Notes under the pieces: generated by a model
The model's database searches: none
Seen by the model: the letters and a program-made list of their open reading frames with translations, nothing else
Told to the model about the DNA's origin: nothing
Assembly: GCF_016745275.1 (NCBI RefSeq)
Contig: NZ_JADOEP010000004.1
Coordinates: 1-64,000, forward strand
DNA: 64,000 nucleotides
Direction of reading: 5' to 3'
Origin: Enterococcus sp. BWB1-3
GTDB taxonomy: Bacteria > Bacillota > Bacilli > Lactobacillales > Enterococcaceae
Shown: piece after piece, positions 55,282 to 63,349 of the stretch
How positions within the stretch are numbered: position 1 is the stretch's first letter
How the letters are laid out: every line of letters begins with the position of its first letter
Position numbers and translations under genes: made by a program

Positions 55282-57312
55282 ATGGCAGGAAATGGGAAAA
55301 TGAAGGTATTTATTGGCATTGCAGCAATGGTAGTGGTTGCTGGCTCAGTTGGCGGTTATTTTGTATATAAAAATCAGCAGGAGAAAAAGAAAGTTGACAG
55401 TATTGTTGATAAATACTCCGACACACTGGCAAAGCAGGATTTTTCTGCGTATAATGCATTGTTTTCAGAAGAATCATTTAAGGACAATTCAACTTCTAAA
55501 GAGGAAGTAATTCAGCGATATGAAAATATCTTTTCAGGTATTGGCACCAATAAAATAAATGTTGAAAGCCTATCTGCCTCAAAAGAAGATGATGGAAACT
55601 ATTTGATTACGTATACTTTAAAACTGGAAACATCTTTTGGAGAAATCTCTACAGAAAAGTATGATGTTGAACTGATAAAAAAAGATGATGAGTATACATT
55701 TAACTGGAAACCTTCTTTAATCTTCCCGGAAATGGATGAGGAGGATACAGTCAAAGTAGAGAGTGACGATGTTGAGCGTGGTGAAATACTAGACAGAAAT
55801 GGAAAGAAAATTGCAGAAAATTATGACTATCAGCAATTGGGCATAATTCCCGGACAGCTGGGAGAAGGAGAGCAGAGGGAACAAAATATACAGACAATCA
55901 GCGAAAAGTTTGGCGTTTCCATTGAGATTATAAATGAAAAACTGGCTCAGTCTTGGGTGAAGGATGACTGGGTTGTTCCTATTAAAACACTGGAAAATGC
56001 GATTAGTACTGCCGAGATGGGTGAGTTGCCTTCCGGCGCAAGTATTGGCAGCACAAATCAAAGACACTATCCATATGGAGAAGCAACGGCTCATTTATTA
56101 GGCTATGTTGGTAAAGTTAGTGCAGAAGATATTGAGAAAAATCCGGTGCTGTCTGAAGAAGACTATATTGGAAAATCTGGATTGGAAGCAGCCTTTGACG
56201 AGCAATTGAGGGGGAAATCCGGTGCTGTTATAAAGATTGTTGACAAGGACGGGAAAGAAAAGAAAACTCTTTTGTCTGTCGAAAAAATAGATCCTGCTGA
56301 TATTACCTTGACAATAGACAGCGAAGCACAAAAAATTGCTTATGATTCACTAGGCGGAAAGCCTGCCACTGCGGTTATTTCAAACCCTGAAACTGGAGAA
56401 CTGCTGGTTGCAGCTGGGGCACCTTCCTACAATCCGAATAAAATAGTGTTAGGCATTTCGGAAGAGGAGTATAAGGGGTATGCGGATGATACGAACCTGC
56501 CGTTCATGGCTCGTTTTTCCAATCGTTATGCACCAGGTTCAACGTTTAAAACAATCACAGCAGCTATAGGCTTGGACTCTGGAAATATTAATACAACAGA
56601 AGAGCGAACTATCGAAGGCTTGAAGTGGCAAAAAGATGCCAGCTGGGGCGGATTTTGGACAACACGGGTAAAGGATACGCCGGTTGTGGATCTGAAAAAA
56701 GCATTGGTCTATTCGGATAATATTTTCTTTGCGCAGAAGAGTCTGGAAATGGGAGAAGATGTTTTTCGCGGCGGACTAAACAAATTCATTTTTGGAGAAG
56801 AATTGGATCTTCCAATCTATGTTGAGCCTGCGAGTATTTCAAATGAAGAGACCTTTAATTCTGAAATCCTTTTAGCTGATACAGCTTATGGACAAGGAGA
56901 ATTAATGATTTCTCCGATTTCTCAATTAACCATGTATAGTGTATTTATGAACAACGGTACACTTGTTTATCCGCAAATAGTAAAGGATCAGGAAGTGAAA
57001 ACGAAGCAGGAAGTGGTTAGTGCGAATGCTGCCAATATTGTACTGAATGATTTGATTGACAGTGTTGCTTCACCGGAGGGCTATGTCTACAGCTTGTATA
57101 ATCCCGATTTTACGTTGGCTGCGAAAACAGGTACAGCCGAAATAAAGGATAAGCAGGATACAGATGGAACAGAGAACAGCTTTTTGCTGTTTTTCGATGT
57201 GAACAACCGCAATTTTATGGGGCTGATAATGTCTGAGAATTCTGGTGAAAATGGAACGGCAACGGAAAAATCCGGTGCTATTGTTCAATATCTGGAAGAG
57301 CATTACAAATAG
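55282..57312 (+). CDS. pbp5: Low-affinity class B penicillin-binding protein (PBP5/PBP4-like)
   Basis: 676 residues. A transmembrane anchor (about 8-30) is followed by a MecA_N/NTF2-like domain (about 38-150), the dimerisation domain (about 160-330, RGEILDRNG and GYVGKV) and the transpeptidase domain. Active-site motifs are S420-T-F-K423, S478-D-N480 and K615-T-G617, each two positions before those of E. faecium PBP5, so it is the same family. These enzymes are transpeptidases with low beta-lactam affinity and underlie intrinsic cephalosporin tolerance in enterococci. ATG 55282 follows AAGGAG at seven bases; ATG 55264 sits before that site. There is no adjacent psr or ftsW gene. Resistance level cannot be read from the sequence alone. 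Confidence 0.93.
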   Translation: MAGNGKMKVFIGIAAMVVVAGSVGGYFVYKNQQEKKKVDSIVDKYSDTLAKQDFSAYNALFSEESFKDNSTSKEEVIQRYENIFSGIGTNKINVESLSASKEDDGNYLITYTLKLETSFGEISTEKYDVELIKKDDEYTFNWKPSLIFPEMDEEDTVKVESDDVERGEILDRNGKKIAENYDYQQLGIIPGQLGEGEQREQNIQTISEKFGVSIEIINEKLAQSWVKDDWVVPIKTLENAISTAEMGELPSGASIGSTNQRHYPYGEATAHLLGYVGKVSAEDIEKNPVLSEEDYIGKSGLEAAFDEQLRGKSGAVIKIVDKDGKEKKTLLSVEKIDPADITLTIDSEAQKIAYDSLGGKPATAVISNPETGELLVAAGAPSYNPNKIVLGISEEEYKGYADDTNLPFMARFSNRYAPGSTFKTITAAIGLDSGNINTTEERTIEGLKWQKDASWGGFWTTRVKDTPVVDLKKALVYSDNIFFAQKSLEMGEDVFRGGLNKFIFGEELDLPIYVEPASISNEETFNSEILLADTAYGQGELMISPISQLTMYSVFMNNGTLVYPQIVKDQEVKTKQEVVSANAANIVLNDLIDSVASPEGYVYSLYNPDFTLAAKTGTAEIKDKQDTDGTENSFLLFFDVNNRNFMGLIMSENSGENGTATEKSGAIVQYLEEHYK

Positions 57313-57400
57313 GAAAAGAGAAATGCACGTATAAGAAAATCCTCTGATTTTAGTTGAAAGTTAATAGATAAAAGCAATTACCCGTCATTTTGATCGTAAG

Positions 57401-57430
57401 AACCCTTGAATATTCAGGGGTTTTTCTTTT
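57401..57430 (+). terminator. Terminator downstream of the PBP5-like gene
   Basis: AACCCTTGAA (57401-57410) pairs with TTCAGGGG (57413-57420) plus T residues, in a short stable hairpin with a T-rich tail. Confidence 0.88.
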
Positions 57431-57561
57431 GGTCTTTTCAGCATATAGCTTGGTACATCTAGGGCAGTTAGAAAAATTATTTTTTCTCATTATTTAATTT
57501 TCATGAAATACTATTTTTACAGTTTTTAAAACAATGAATTTCTGTTGACCAAACAGCGGAC

Positions 57562-57750
57562 GTGAAAATAATCAGAAAAAGGGAGCTGCCATGTGGACAA
57601 AAAGTTCGTTGTTTTTATTATCCGAACAGGCATATTATTGAAATAGGTGAAGATATGAGGACAATGCTTAAGGAGGAAATAGCAGAAGAACAGGATTTGG
57701 TAAGGATGTTTATGTTGCTGGAAGCGATTGAATATTTTCTGAGTTTTTAG
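57562..57750 (+). CDS. Hypothetical small protein
   Basis: 62 residues from a GTG start: KIIRKRELPCGQKVRCFYYP, then NRHIIEIGEDMRTMLKEEIA and a helical end. The first half looks like a beta-hairpin with two Cys, the second like an amphipathic helix. There is no convincing ribosome site, and I do not recognise the family. It could be a real small gene or the end of a lost one. Confidence 0.35.
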   Translation: MKIIRKRELPCGQKVRCFYYPNRHIIEIGEDMRTMLKEEIAEEQDLVRMFMLLEAIEYFLSF

Positions 57751-57847
57751 CCTGTTTACTGGTATAATAAAACAGTGTAAAAAACATGTAGATACTAAAA
57801 AATCGTTAAACTAAATTGACTAAATTTTCATGCAGTTATACTAGAGC

Positions 57848-57998
57848 GTGTCTGAAAAGGTAGTGGAAGTTGAATGTTTCAGTGATTTCTGTTGAAATCA
57901 AGGAAGAAAACACAGCATATGTGGTTCATAAGCAAGTATTTATGACGAGGAGTTCGATAAAAATCATCAAACTATTCACCGCTGGAGTTTTCAGACAC
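57848..57998. repeat. 151-bp element with 11-bp perfect inverted ends
   Basis: GTGTCTGAAAA (57848-57858) and TTTTCAGACAC (57988-57998) are exact complements. The interior has no reading frame but contains TTTCAGTGATTTCTGTTGAAA-like internal symmetry near 57877-57897. It resembles a small non-coding palindromic repeat. Confidence 0.5.
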
Positions 57999-58095
57999 AT
58001 AAGCTGCTAAAAGATTATTTCATAAGCAGATAGCACTATCGTTATTTTGCTAATTGGATTGCCAGACCAGAATAGATGAAGGGGATGTGTAGCTT

Positions 58096-58635
58096 TTGAA
58101 GAAATATATTGCACTTTTACGTGGGATAAATGTGGGAGGAAAAAATAGAATATCGATGCCTGTTTTAAGAACTGTATTTGAAGAGCTTGGTTTTTCAGAT
58201 GTTGTTACCTATATTAACAGTGGAAATGTTGTTTTTTCCAGTGTTATTCAAGATGAAGTTGAGCTGATAAAAAAATGTGAAGAAGTAATTCTTGAAAGAT
58301 TTAAGTTAACTATACCTGTTGCTGTTATATCAGCAGATGATCTGGCTGAAGCAATGGAAAATGCGCCGGAGTGGTGGAATACAGACAAAGAATCAGTGCA
58401 TTATACTATTTTTGTTCTTTCGCCAATTCGTGTCGAAGAGATTTATGCAGGTGCAGGCGAAGTGAACCCAGAATTTGAGCAGGTGGGGCATCATGGCAAT
58501 GTCATTTTCTGGTCGGCTCCCTTGAAAACTTATTCCAAAGCGAAGTGGTCAAAAATTGCCAGATCTTCTGTAAACAGTCATGTCACTATCAGAAATGCCA
58601 ATACAGTGAATAAATTACTGTTGATGACACAATAA
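58096..58635 (+). CDS. DUF1697-family protein
   Basis: 179 residues with the family-defining N-terminus KKYIALLRGINVGGKNRISM and TYINSGNVVFSS, and a C-terminal VTIRNANTVNKLLLM. Cytoplasmic, alpha/beta; biochemical role unknown for the family. It starts with TTG, with GGGG about ten bases ahead, so translation may be weak. It is isolated, with its own terminator downstream. Confidence 0.88.
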   Translation: MKKYIALLRGINVGGKNRISMPVLRTVFEELGFSDVVTYINSGNVVFSSVIQDEVELIKKCEEVILERFKLTIPVAVISADDLAEAMENAPEWWNTDKESVHYTIFVLSPIRVEEIYAGAGEVNPEFEQVGHHGNVIFWSAPLKTYSKAKWSKIARSSVNSHVTIRNANTVNKLLLMTQ

Positions 58636-58721
58636 AAGTATTTAGTTAAAATAAGGATCAATTTAGAAAAATTACTGTTCCCCTTTATTTCATAAAGTAC
58701 AACATATTCTTAAAATATGCA

Positions 58722-58753
58722 GAGTCCGGGCTGTTACTTTCCTGGACTTTTTT
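58722..58753 (+). terminator. Terminator after the DUF1697 gene
   Basis: AGTCCGGG (58723-58730) and CCTGGACT (58741-58748) pair with one mismatch around CTGTTACTTT, followed by TTTTTT. Confidence 0.82.
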
Positions 58754-58889
58754 AATTAGAATGTAAAAACGATGAAAGGAATAGTAGAGTAGTAAATCTC
58801 CATTACTAATTAAAATAAGAAGGTTAGTAATTTTATTGCATTATATTTGTACTTATGGAAAATTAAATATAATAAAATGAACATATTGG

Positions 58890-59266
58890 TTTTATGAAAA
58901 CTTTGGAATGTATTATAGGCTTTGGATTATTATAGCAGCACTTGTTCCTGTGACTGTTCATGCATATGGAGTTGACTACAGATCATTGGAAGATAAGATC
59001 CGTTTTACGGAGCTGGGGAGCTTCTGCCTATTCTCTTGTTCAAAAATATGACTGAATTGGAAACTATCTATTTAGACTTGAGAAATCGCAGCAGTCGGGA
59101 TGAAGTAGATACTGATTTGAGGTCAATACATGATATTTCTGTATTAAATGGACTGGAAAATTTATCCTATATATTAAAGAAACCGCAGCGCAGAAACTCT
59201 CTATTCAAAAGAAGGATGAGTCAGTATCAACTAGTGAATACAAAGGAGAGTTTACTTATCGGGTAA
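58890..59266 (+). pseudogene. Relic of a secreted leucine-rich-repeat protein
   Basis: One frame reads LWIIIAALVPVTVHAYGVDY, like a signal peptide, then RSLEDKIRFTELGSF. A shifted frame from 59036 continues MFKNMTELETIYLDLRNRS and then DISVLNGLENLSYIL, which has internalin-like LRR spacing. Frameshift and loss of the downstream repeats make it non-functional. The 370 bp after it, up to 59637, hold no gene. Confidence 0.5.
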
Positions 59267-59637
59267 TGACGGTTATATCAATGGTCAGGAAAAGATAAGT
59301 TGATAATAATAATTTTTATGTGATGTGATATGTTCATATTAAGAAAAGGAACATAGCTTTAACAGCCTGAAAAACTGATAACGATTTATAAAGAACAAGG
59401 GTTCTTTATCGATTTTTAGATGGATTTGTCCGGCAAACTCAAATAAGAAAATGTGATAGCTTTATCCCAAAAATAAAGAAAACCTTCCGATGAGAATGAG
59501 TGGCAAACATAACACAGTTTATACGATAGATAAGAAACAGAAATTGTGAAAATTTGGACAGCTTCATTTCAAAATAACAGGTTTAAATAAGTGACTACGT
59601 TTCGATCTAAATAGAATGTTGTTATATTATTTTCCTT

Positions 59638-60429
59638 TTATTGAGAAGCAAATTTAGGATTTGCCTTTCGGATTAATTCTGGATAGTGTGTGCTTACTTC
59701 GTCGAACGCATGCATAACATTAACAGGAATATCAATATGAGTCAAAAAGTTTCGCCCCTTTGGACCATATCCATGCTCATCATCCCGTATCCTCGGAATT
59801 TCTCCCAATAATAAAGAAATATAGCGTTTGATTTCCCACATTCCTTTGATATCTTCCCGATATGCTAAACCATTATTTCTCAGAATGATTTCAGCATGGT
59901 AAGCCGGGTAGTTAATAACTGTCACATCTTTTGAAACATGTTTTTTTAAAGTTAAATCCATTCGCAGCTGCATGGCAACATCCTGTATAATCAGAATGCT
60001 TTTTGCAGGTATTTGTTCCCTGTGTATTAAATCCAACAGATAAGTCACATTATTTCCGCAATTGGTAGATTTTGTTTCAAGATAATCAGGAGCTAATCTG
60101 TATTCTGCAGATAAGATAGCAGAAAATAATTCAGCTTCAGATTCAATACCTGTTGAAATACCAGGAAAAGCATTCTCTGCTTTTGTGAATAAGGTTTCTG
60201 AAGTATGTCCATAGCCGCCAACAATAATATATTGTTGTGCAATCTGATTTTGAATAGCATCAGCCATAACCTCGACACCAGCCAGAATACTTCCGCCAAA
60301 AAGAACCATTACATCTACTTTTTTAATGCCGTAAGTATCGTTTAATGCTTCTTTCGTCAAATGCTCAATATCCTGTTTTCCACAAAATGTTCCTAAACAA
60401 TTGATAGACTGATCGATCGAATGTGTCAT
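59638..60429 (-). CDS. YdcF/SanA-like DUF218 protein
   Basis: 263 residues of the DUF218 (ElyC/SanA/YdcF) fold. It has VDVMVLFGGSILAGVEVMA, YIIVGGYGHTSETL, ESEAELFSAIL, the STNCGNNVTYL segment and SILIIQDVAMQLRM, the latter resembling the S-AxHMPR region of the family. There is no signal peptide or membrane segment, so it is cytoplasmic like E. coli YdcF, which binds SAM. Function is unknown. I start at MTHSIDQS, preceded by GGAGATAG on the minus strand; the 15 extra upstream codons lack a site. Confidence 0.8.
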   Translation of the reverse strand: MTHSIDQSINCLGTFCGKQDIEHLTKEALNDTYGIKKVDVMVLFGGSILAGVEVMADAIQNQIAQQYIIVGGYGHTSETLFTKAENAFPGISTGIESEAELFSAILSAEYRLAPDYLETKSTNCGNNVTYLLDLIHREQIPAKSILIIQDVAMQLRMDLTLKKHVSKDVTVINYPAYHAEIILRNNGLAYREDIKGMWEIKRYISLLLGEIPRIRDDEHGYGPKGRNFLTHIDIPVNVMHAFDEVSTHYPELIRKANPKFASQ

Positions 60430-60515
60430 TGGACTATCTCCGTTTTCAATAAAATTGTAAGAGGCTTCATGCAAAATTGTAACAAGGATTCAGCAAGGGA
60501 GTCAATGAGTAAATT

Positions 60516-60734
60516 ATGAGTCTATGGAGAGAAAGCAATTACTATGAAGATATGCTAATGGATTCCCTTGTATTTCTGCATGCCCCTTCTTTGAGGGAGC
60601 TGAAAGTAAAGAAGATTCTCGGACAAGAGATAAAGTGCTGGGCGGAGAAGGGATCACTATTTGGGAAACTTGATGGAAGCTATGGGGATAAAGAGCTAAG
60701 TCGCTTGGAATCCTATATTTTGCAAATATACTAA
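60516..60734 (+). CDS. Hypothetical short protein, possibly a remnant
   Basis: 72 residues (MSLWRESNYYEDMLMDSLVF at the start, then a charged region with GSYGDKELSRLESYI). The composition is plausible, but AAGGGAG is 14 bases before ATG, too far to be convincing. No family recognised. Confidence 0.3.
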   Translation: MSLWRESNYYEDMLMDSLVFLHAPSLRELKVKKILGQEIKCWAEKGSLFGKLDGSYGDKELSRLESYILQIY

Positions 60735-60987
60735 AGGCTGCTATTATGCATTTATGGTTTCCTATTCTATAATTTCCTCAAAATTATTTAGGAGACTTAA
60801 GGCGGCTCTTTTATGAGTGGTCTTTTTTTAATATGGTGCTATTTCTTGGGTATTAGCTATTTCTGGAACTATTCTTTAACATATGGAAGAAAAATAGCCG
60901 GCAGGGAAGTTTAATACATTGAGCAAGTAATAAGGATTGTTGATTAAGAATAGAAACTAAGACACAACCCGGATTTATTGAATGGTA

Positions 60988-61284
60988 TCAATTCAAGTAT
61001 TTTTCCAAGCGTTCAATCATATCTTTTTGAGCAATGAATGAACGCAGGTAAGGGAGAGAAACCTCATTAGGAAGAATAAACCAAGAAGAATGATAGCCAT
61101 TAGTGGTTGTTGGAAACCCTTTATCTTCTTCATTATCACCATCATATCTAATGGCGAATGCGTCTTTTCCGTTCCATTTTACTTTAGCAACAGAGTATCC
61201 TTTATTCGTTTGGGTCCCGTCTTCAATCAATGCAATAAGCTCTAGTTTTTCTTTTGGGCTGACTACTTTGTTCGGTGAAACCAT
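60988..61284 (-). CDS. Hypothetical conserved small protein
   Basis: 98 residues beginning MVSPNKVVSPKEKLELIALI, with an AKVKWNGKDAFAIRYDG beta section and SSWFILPNEVSLPYLRSFI. GGAGGG with good spacing precedes ATG on the minus strand, which supports expression; 23 further upstream codons lack a site. Soluble, alpha/beta. I cannot assign a function. It is divergent from the universal stress protein gene, with 125 bp between the starts. Confidence 0.6.
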   Translation of the reverse strand: MVSPNKVVSPKEKLELIALIEDGTQTNKGYSVAKVKWNGKDAFAIRYDGDNEEDKGFPTTTNGYHSSWFILPNEVSLPYLRSFIAQKDMIERLEKYLN

Positions 61285-61409
61285 GATAAACCCTCCATTC
61301 ATTTTCTTATATCTATTATACTCAAAAAGAATAATTATTTCGAGAAGAAGCATGCTGCTTTATTCGCCCAATTGAATGATTCATAGTATACTAAAAGCAG
61401 GAGGGGATT

Positions 61410-61853
61410 ATGATGGCTGACAAGTATACGAATATCTTGGTTGCAGTTGATGATTCTGAGCAAGCAAACAAAGCATTTAAAGAAGCCGTTGCAATTGCTA
61501 AACGAAATGACGCAGTTCTTTGTATTTTAAGTACATTTGCTATTCCTACTTATGATTCATTAGGTCTCTCTATACAAAGTATAATTGATATGGCAGAAAA
61601 AGAAACAGAGCAGCTTGTCCAGGAAAAAACAGAGCAGGCAAAGAATTCAGGCCTGAAGAATGTCATTTATCGAGTAATACAAGGGCATCCCAAACATATC
61701 ATTGTAAAAATGATAAAAAGTGAGGGGTATGATTTAGTTGTTATGGGCTCTTCTGGAAAGGGAGCTGTTGAGCGAACGCTGCTTGGCTCCAACACGTCAT
61801 TTGTAGTTAATCATGCTCCTTGTGATGTATTGGTCGTAAAGGATAAAAGCTAA
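61410..61853 (+). CDS. Universal stress protein, UspA family
   Basis: 147 residues. TNILVAVDDSEQANKAFKEAV forms the N-terminal strand and helix. The ATP-binding motif G-x2-G-x9-G-S is complete in MGSSGKGAVERTLLGSN, and the protein ends HAPCDVLVVKDK. It is an ATP-binding single-domain Usp, cytoplasmic. GGAGGGG precedes two adjacent ATGs (61410 and 61413); the second is equally possible. The probable structured RNA directly downstream is notable because Lacto-usp RNAs of this bacterial group are named after usp neighbours. Confidence 0.93.
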   Translation: MMADKYTNILVAVDDSEQANKAFKEAVAIAKRNDAVLCILSTFAIPTYDSLGLSIQSIIDMAEKETEQLVQEKTEQAKNSGLKNVIYRVIQGHPKHIIVKMIKSEGYDLVVMGSSGKGAVERTLLGSNTSFVVNHAPCDVLVVKDKS

Positions 61854-61862
61854 GCGGATTGA

Positions 61863-61891
61863 TTGAGTATTTTTAAAGAGTGTGGTATAAA
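61863..61891 (+). promoter_or_regulatory. Promoter for the structured RNA downstream of usp
   Basis: TTGAGT (61863-61868), a 17-bp spacer and TATAAA (61886-61891) start only 7 bp after the usp stop. Transcription would begin near 61898. This indicates a transcript separate from usp. Confidence 0.55.
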
Positions 61892-61894
61892 ATA

Positions 61895-62158
61895 GGTGTA
61901 AGGGATTTAAAACTCCCACCATAAGCTGGTCCAATGAATACAGAAATGTTGCAAGCGGAAGAAAACTTATGGGGTGCGTACGATGTAGGCTGCGTACAAC
62001 TTGCAAAGCTATTGCGGAAGCGATAAAAGGAGCGTGGGGGATGAACAGATTCCTTACAAGGTACAAGGGGCTAACAATAGGTGAAGGCTGAATGAGTAGA
62101 CATAGGAACCTCAGTTTCAGCAGTGCGAAAGCAAACACCATTGTTAGTCCTATTTATT
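61895..62158 (+). ncRNA. Probable structured RNA (6S/Lacto-usp-like candidate)
   Basis: This 260-nt segment has no plausible gene but dense complementarity. There is a 5' GGGA/TCCC hairpin (61902-61918). TTGCAAG pairs with CTTGCAA around an inner GTACG/CGTAC stem (about 61951-62009). A final arm pairs GGGCTAACAAT-A-GGTG (62068-62083) with CACC-ATTGTTAGTCC (62137-62151) before a T-rich end. AAATAGG at 61890 can also pair with CCTATTT at 62150-62156. Its own promoter lies upstream. Identification as the 6S-like RNA is inference. Confidence 0.5.
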
Positions 62159-62260
62159 TGGCTCTAGCTCAAAGAGTGCGGTTAACCATTAAATTTAGGT
62201 AAATTCAAAAAATATTCCTGCTTGTCATTTTAAGTAATCCGTGGTATTCTGATATCGATA

Positions 62261-62347
62261 AAGGATTGTTACTGTTAGGCAGGCAAAACCAGAATGAACT
62301 TATTTACTGTATGCAGTAAGATAGTGGGTGAATTCTAGGTTTTTTTA
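62261..62347 (+). promoter_or_regulatory. RAT antiterminator and terminator upstream of bglG
   Basis: AAGGATTGTTACTG-TTAGG-CAGGCAAAACC (62261-62290) is the ribonucleic antiterminator bound by BglG/LicT proteins. It overlaps the 5' arm of a terminator: AAAACCAGAAT (62285-62295) pairs with ATTCT-A-GGTTTT (62332-62343), followed by T residues. Binding of the regulator stabilises RAT and prevents termination. Confidence 0.92.
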
Positions 62348-62369
62348 TTTTTGGAAAAGGACTTTCATT

Positions 62370-63215
62370 ATGATTATTATTGATAAAATTTTGAATAACA
62401 ATGTAGTGATGGCGCTTAACAGTTCGGGAGAAGAAACAGTTTATATGGGCAGAGGCCTTGCTTTCAGCAAAAAAGTTGGAGATGAAATTTTTCCGGAATT
62501 TATTGAAAAAGAATTTATTCTGAAAGACACAGCACTTTCCAGTCAGCTTGAACAGCTGTTTTCCGATATTCCCTCTGAAGAGGTCGAAGTAGTAAAAAAG
62601 ATTGTTGATTTGGCTGAAGAAGAACTGCAAATGGAACTATCTTCAAATATCTACCTGACTTTAACAGATCATATTCACTATGCAATCGCGAGGGCCAAAG
62701 AGGAGATTGTTCTTTCCAATCCTCTAAAATACGAGACCCGTAAATTTTATCCCAGAGAATTTAATATTGCCCGCCAGGGAATTAAGATGGTTAACGAGCA
62801 GTTTGATGTGTCGTTTTCAGATGACGAGGCGGGATTTATTGCTTTTCATATTGTCAATAGCGAACAGGGAAACAATACAATGGAAGTTACGATGACGGCA
62901 ACAGAAATTGTTAGTAACGTTTTAACGATTATTCAACGGTATTTTGGTACCCTGTTTGATGAAGATGCTCTGAACTATCAGCGTATGGTTACGCACTTGC
63001 AGTTTTTCAGTCAGCGTTATTTAAAAGATGAACTGAATGGTGATGACGACGAATTTTTGTATGAGCTGATTCAGTCAAAGTATCCTAAAGCATTTCAAGC
63101 AGTGCAGCGGATCAATCAGTTTTTAGAAACCGAGTACAACAAGCCGATTGGAAAATCGGAACAAACCTATCTGACCATCCATATTCAGAGATTGGTTGGA
63201 GAAAAAAATGAATAA
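62370..63215 (+). CDS. bglG: BglG/LicT-family transcriptional antiterminator
   Basis: 281 residues. The RNA-binding CAT domain (about 1-55) begins IIDKILNNNVVMALNSSGEE with the typical GRGLAFSKKVGDEI. PRD1 (about 65-170) has LTLTDHIHYAIARAKE and GFIAFHIVN, and PRD2 (about 175-275) has MVTHLQFFSQR and LTIHIQRLVG; the four phosphorylatable histidines are present. It binds the two RATs of this operon when beta-glucosides are taken up, and its activity is set by PTS phosphorylation. ATG 62370 follows AAAGGA. It is autoregulated through the RAT upstream. Confidence 0.95.
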   Translation: MIIIDKILNNNVVMALNSSGEETVYMGRGLAFSKKVGDEIFPEFIEKEFILKDTALSSQLEQLFSDIPSEEVEVVKKIVDLAEEELQMELSSNIYLTLTDHIHYAIARAKEEIVLSNPLKYETRKFYPREFNIARQGIKMVNEQFDVSFSDDEAGFIAFHIVNSEQGNNTMEVTMTATEIVSNVLTIIQRYFGTLFDEDALNYQRMVTHLQFFSQRYLKDELNGDDDEFLYELIQSKYPKAFQAVQRINQFLETEYNKPIGKSEQTYLTIHIQRLVGEKNE

Positions 63216-63226
63216 TCCTCAATCAT

Positions 63227-63321
63227 CGGATTGTTACTGGTAATGCAGGCTAAACCCGGATTGAAAAAATATGCTAGTACAGAATTTCTTGTGCTGCCGT
63301 TTTTTCAATTTGGGTTTTTCT
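63227..63321 (+). promoter_or_regulatory. Second RAT antiterminator and terminator, between bglG and bglP
   Basis: CGGATTGTTACTGG-TAATG-CAGGCTAAACCC (63227-63257) is a RAT. AAACCCGGATTGAAAAAA (63252-63269) pairs with TTTTTTCAATTTGGGTTT (63300-63317) as the competing terminator. This lets the PTS gene be switched separately from bglG. Confidence 0.92.
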
Positions 63322-63349
63322 TATTATAAAAAAAGAAAGAGGGATAGTA

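Noticed and set aside
61797-62141. 114-codon minus-strand frame across the usp 3' end
   Set aside because: No ribosome site, partly antisense to usp, and the DNA is better explained as a structured RNA.
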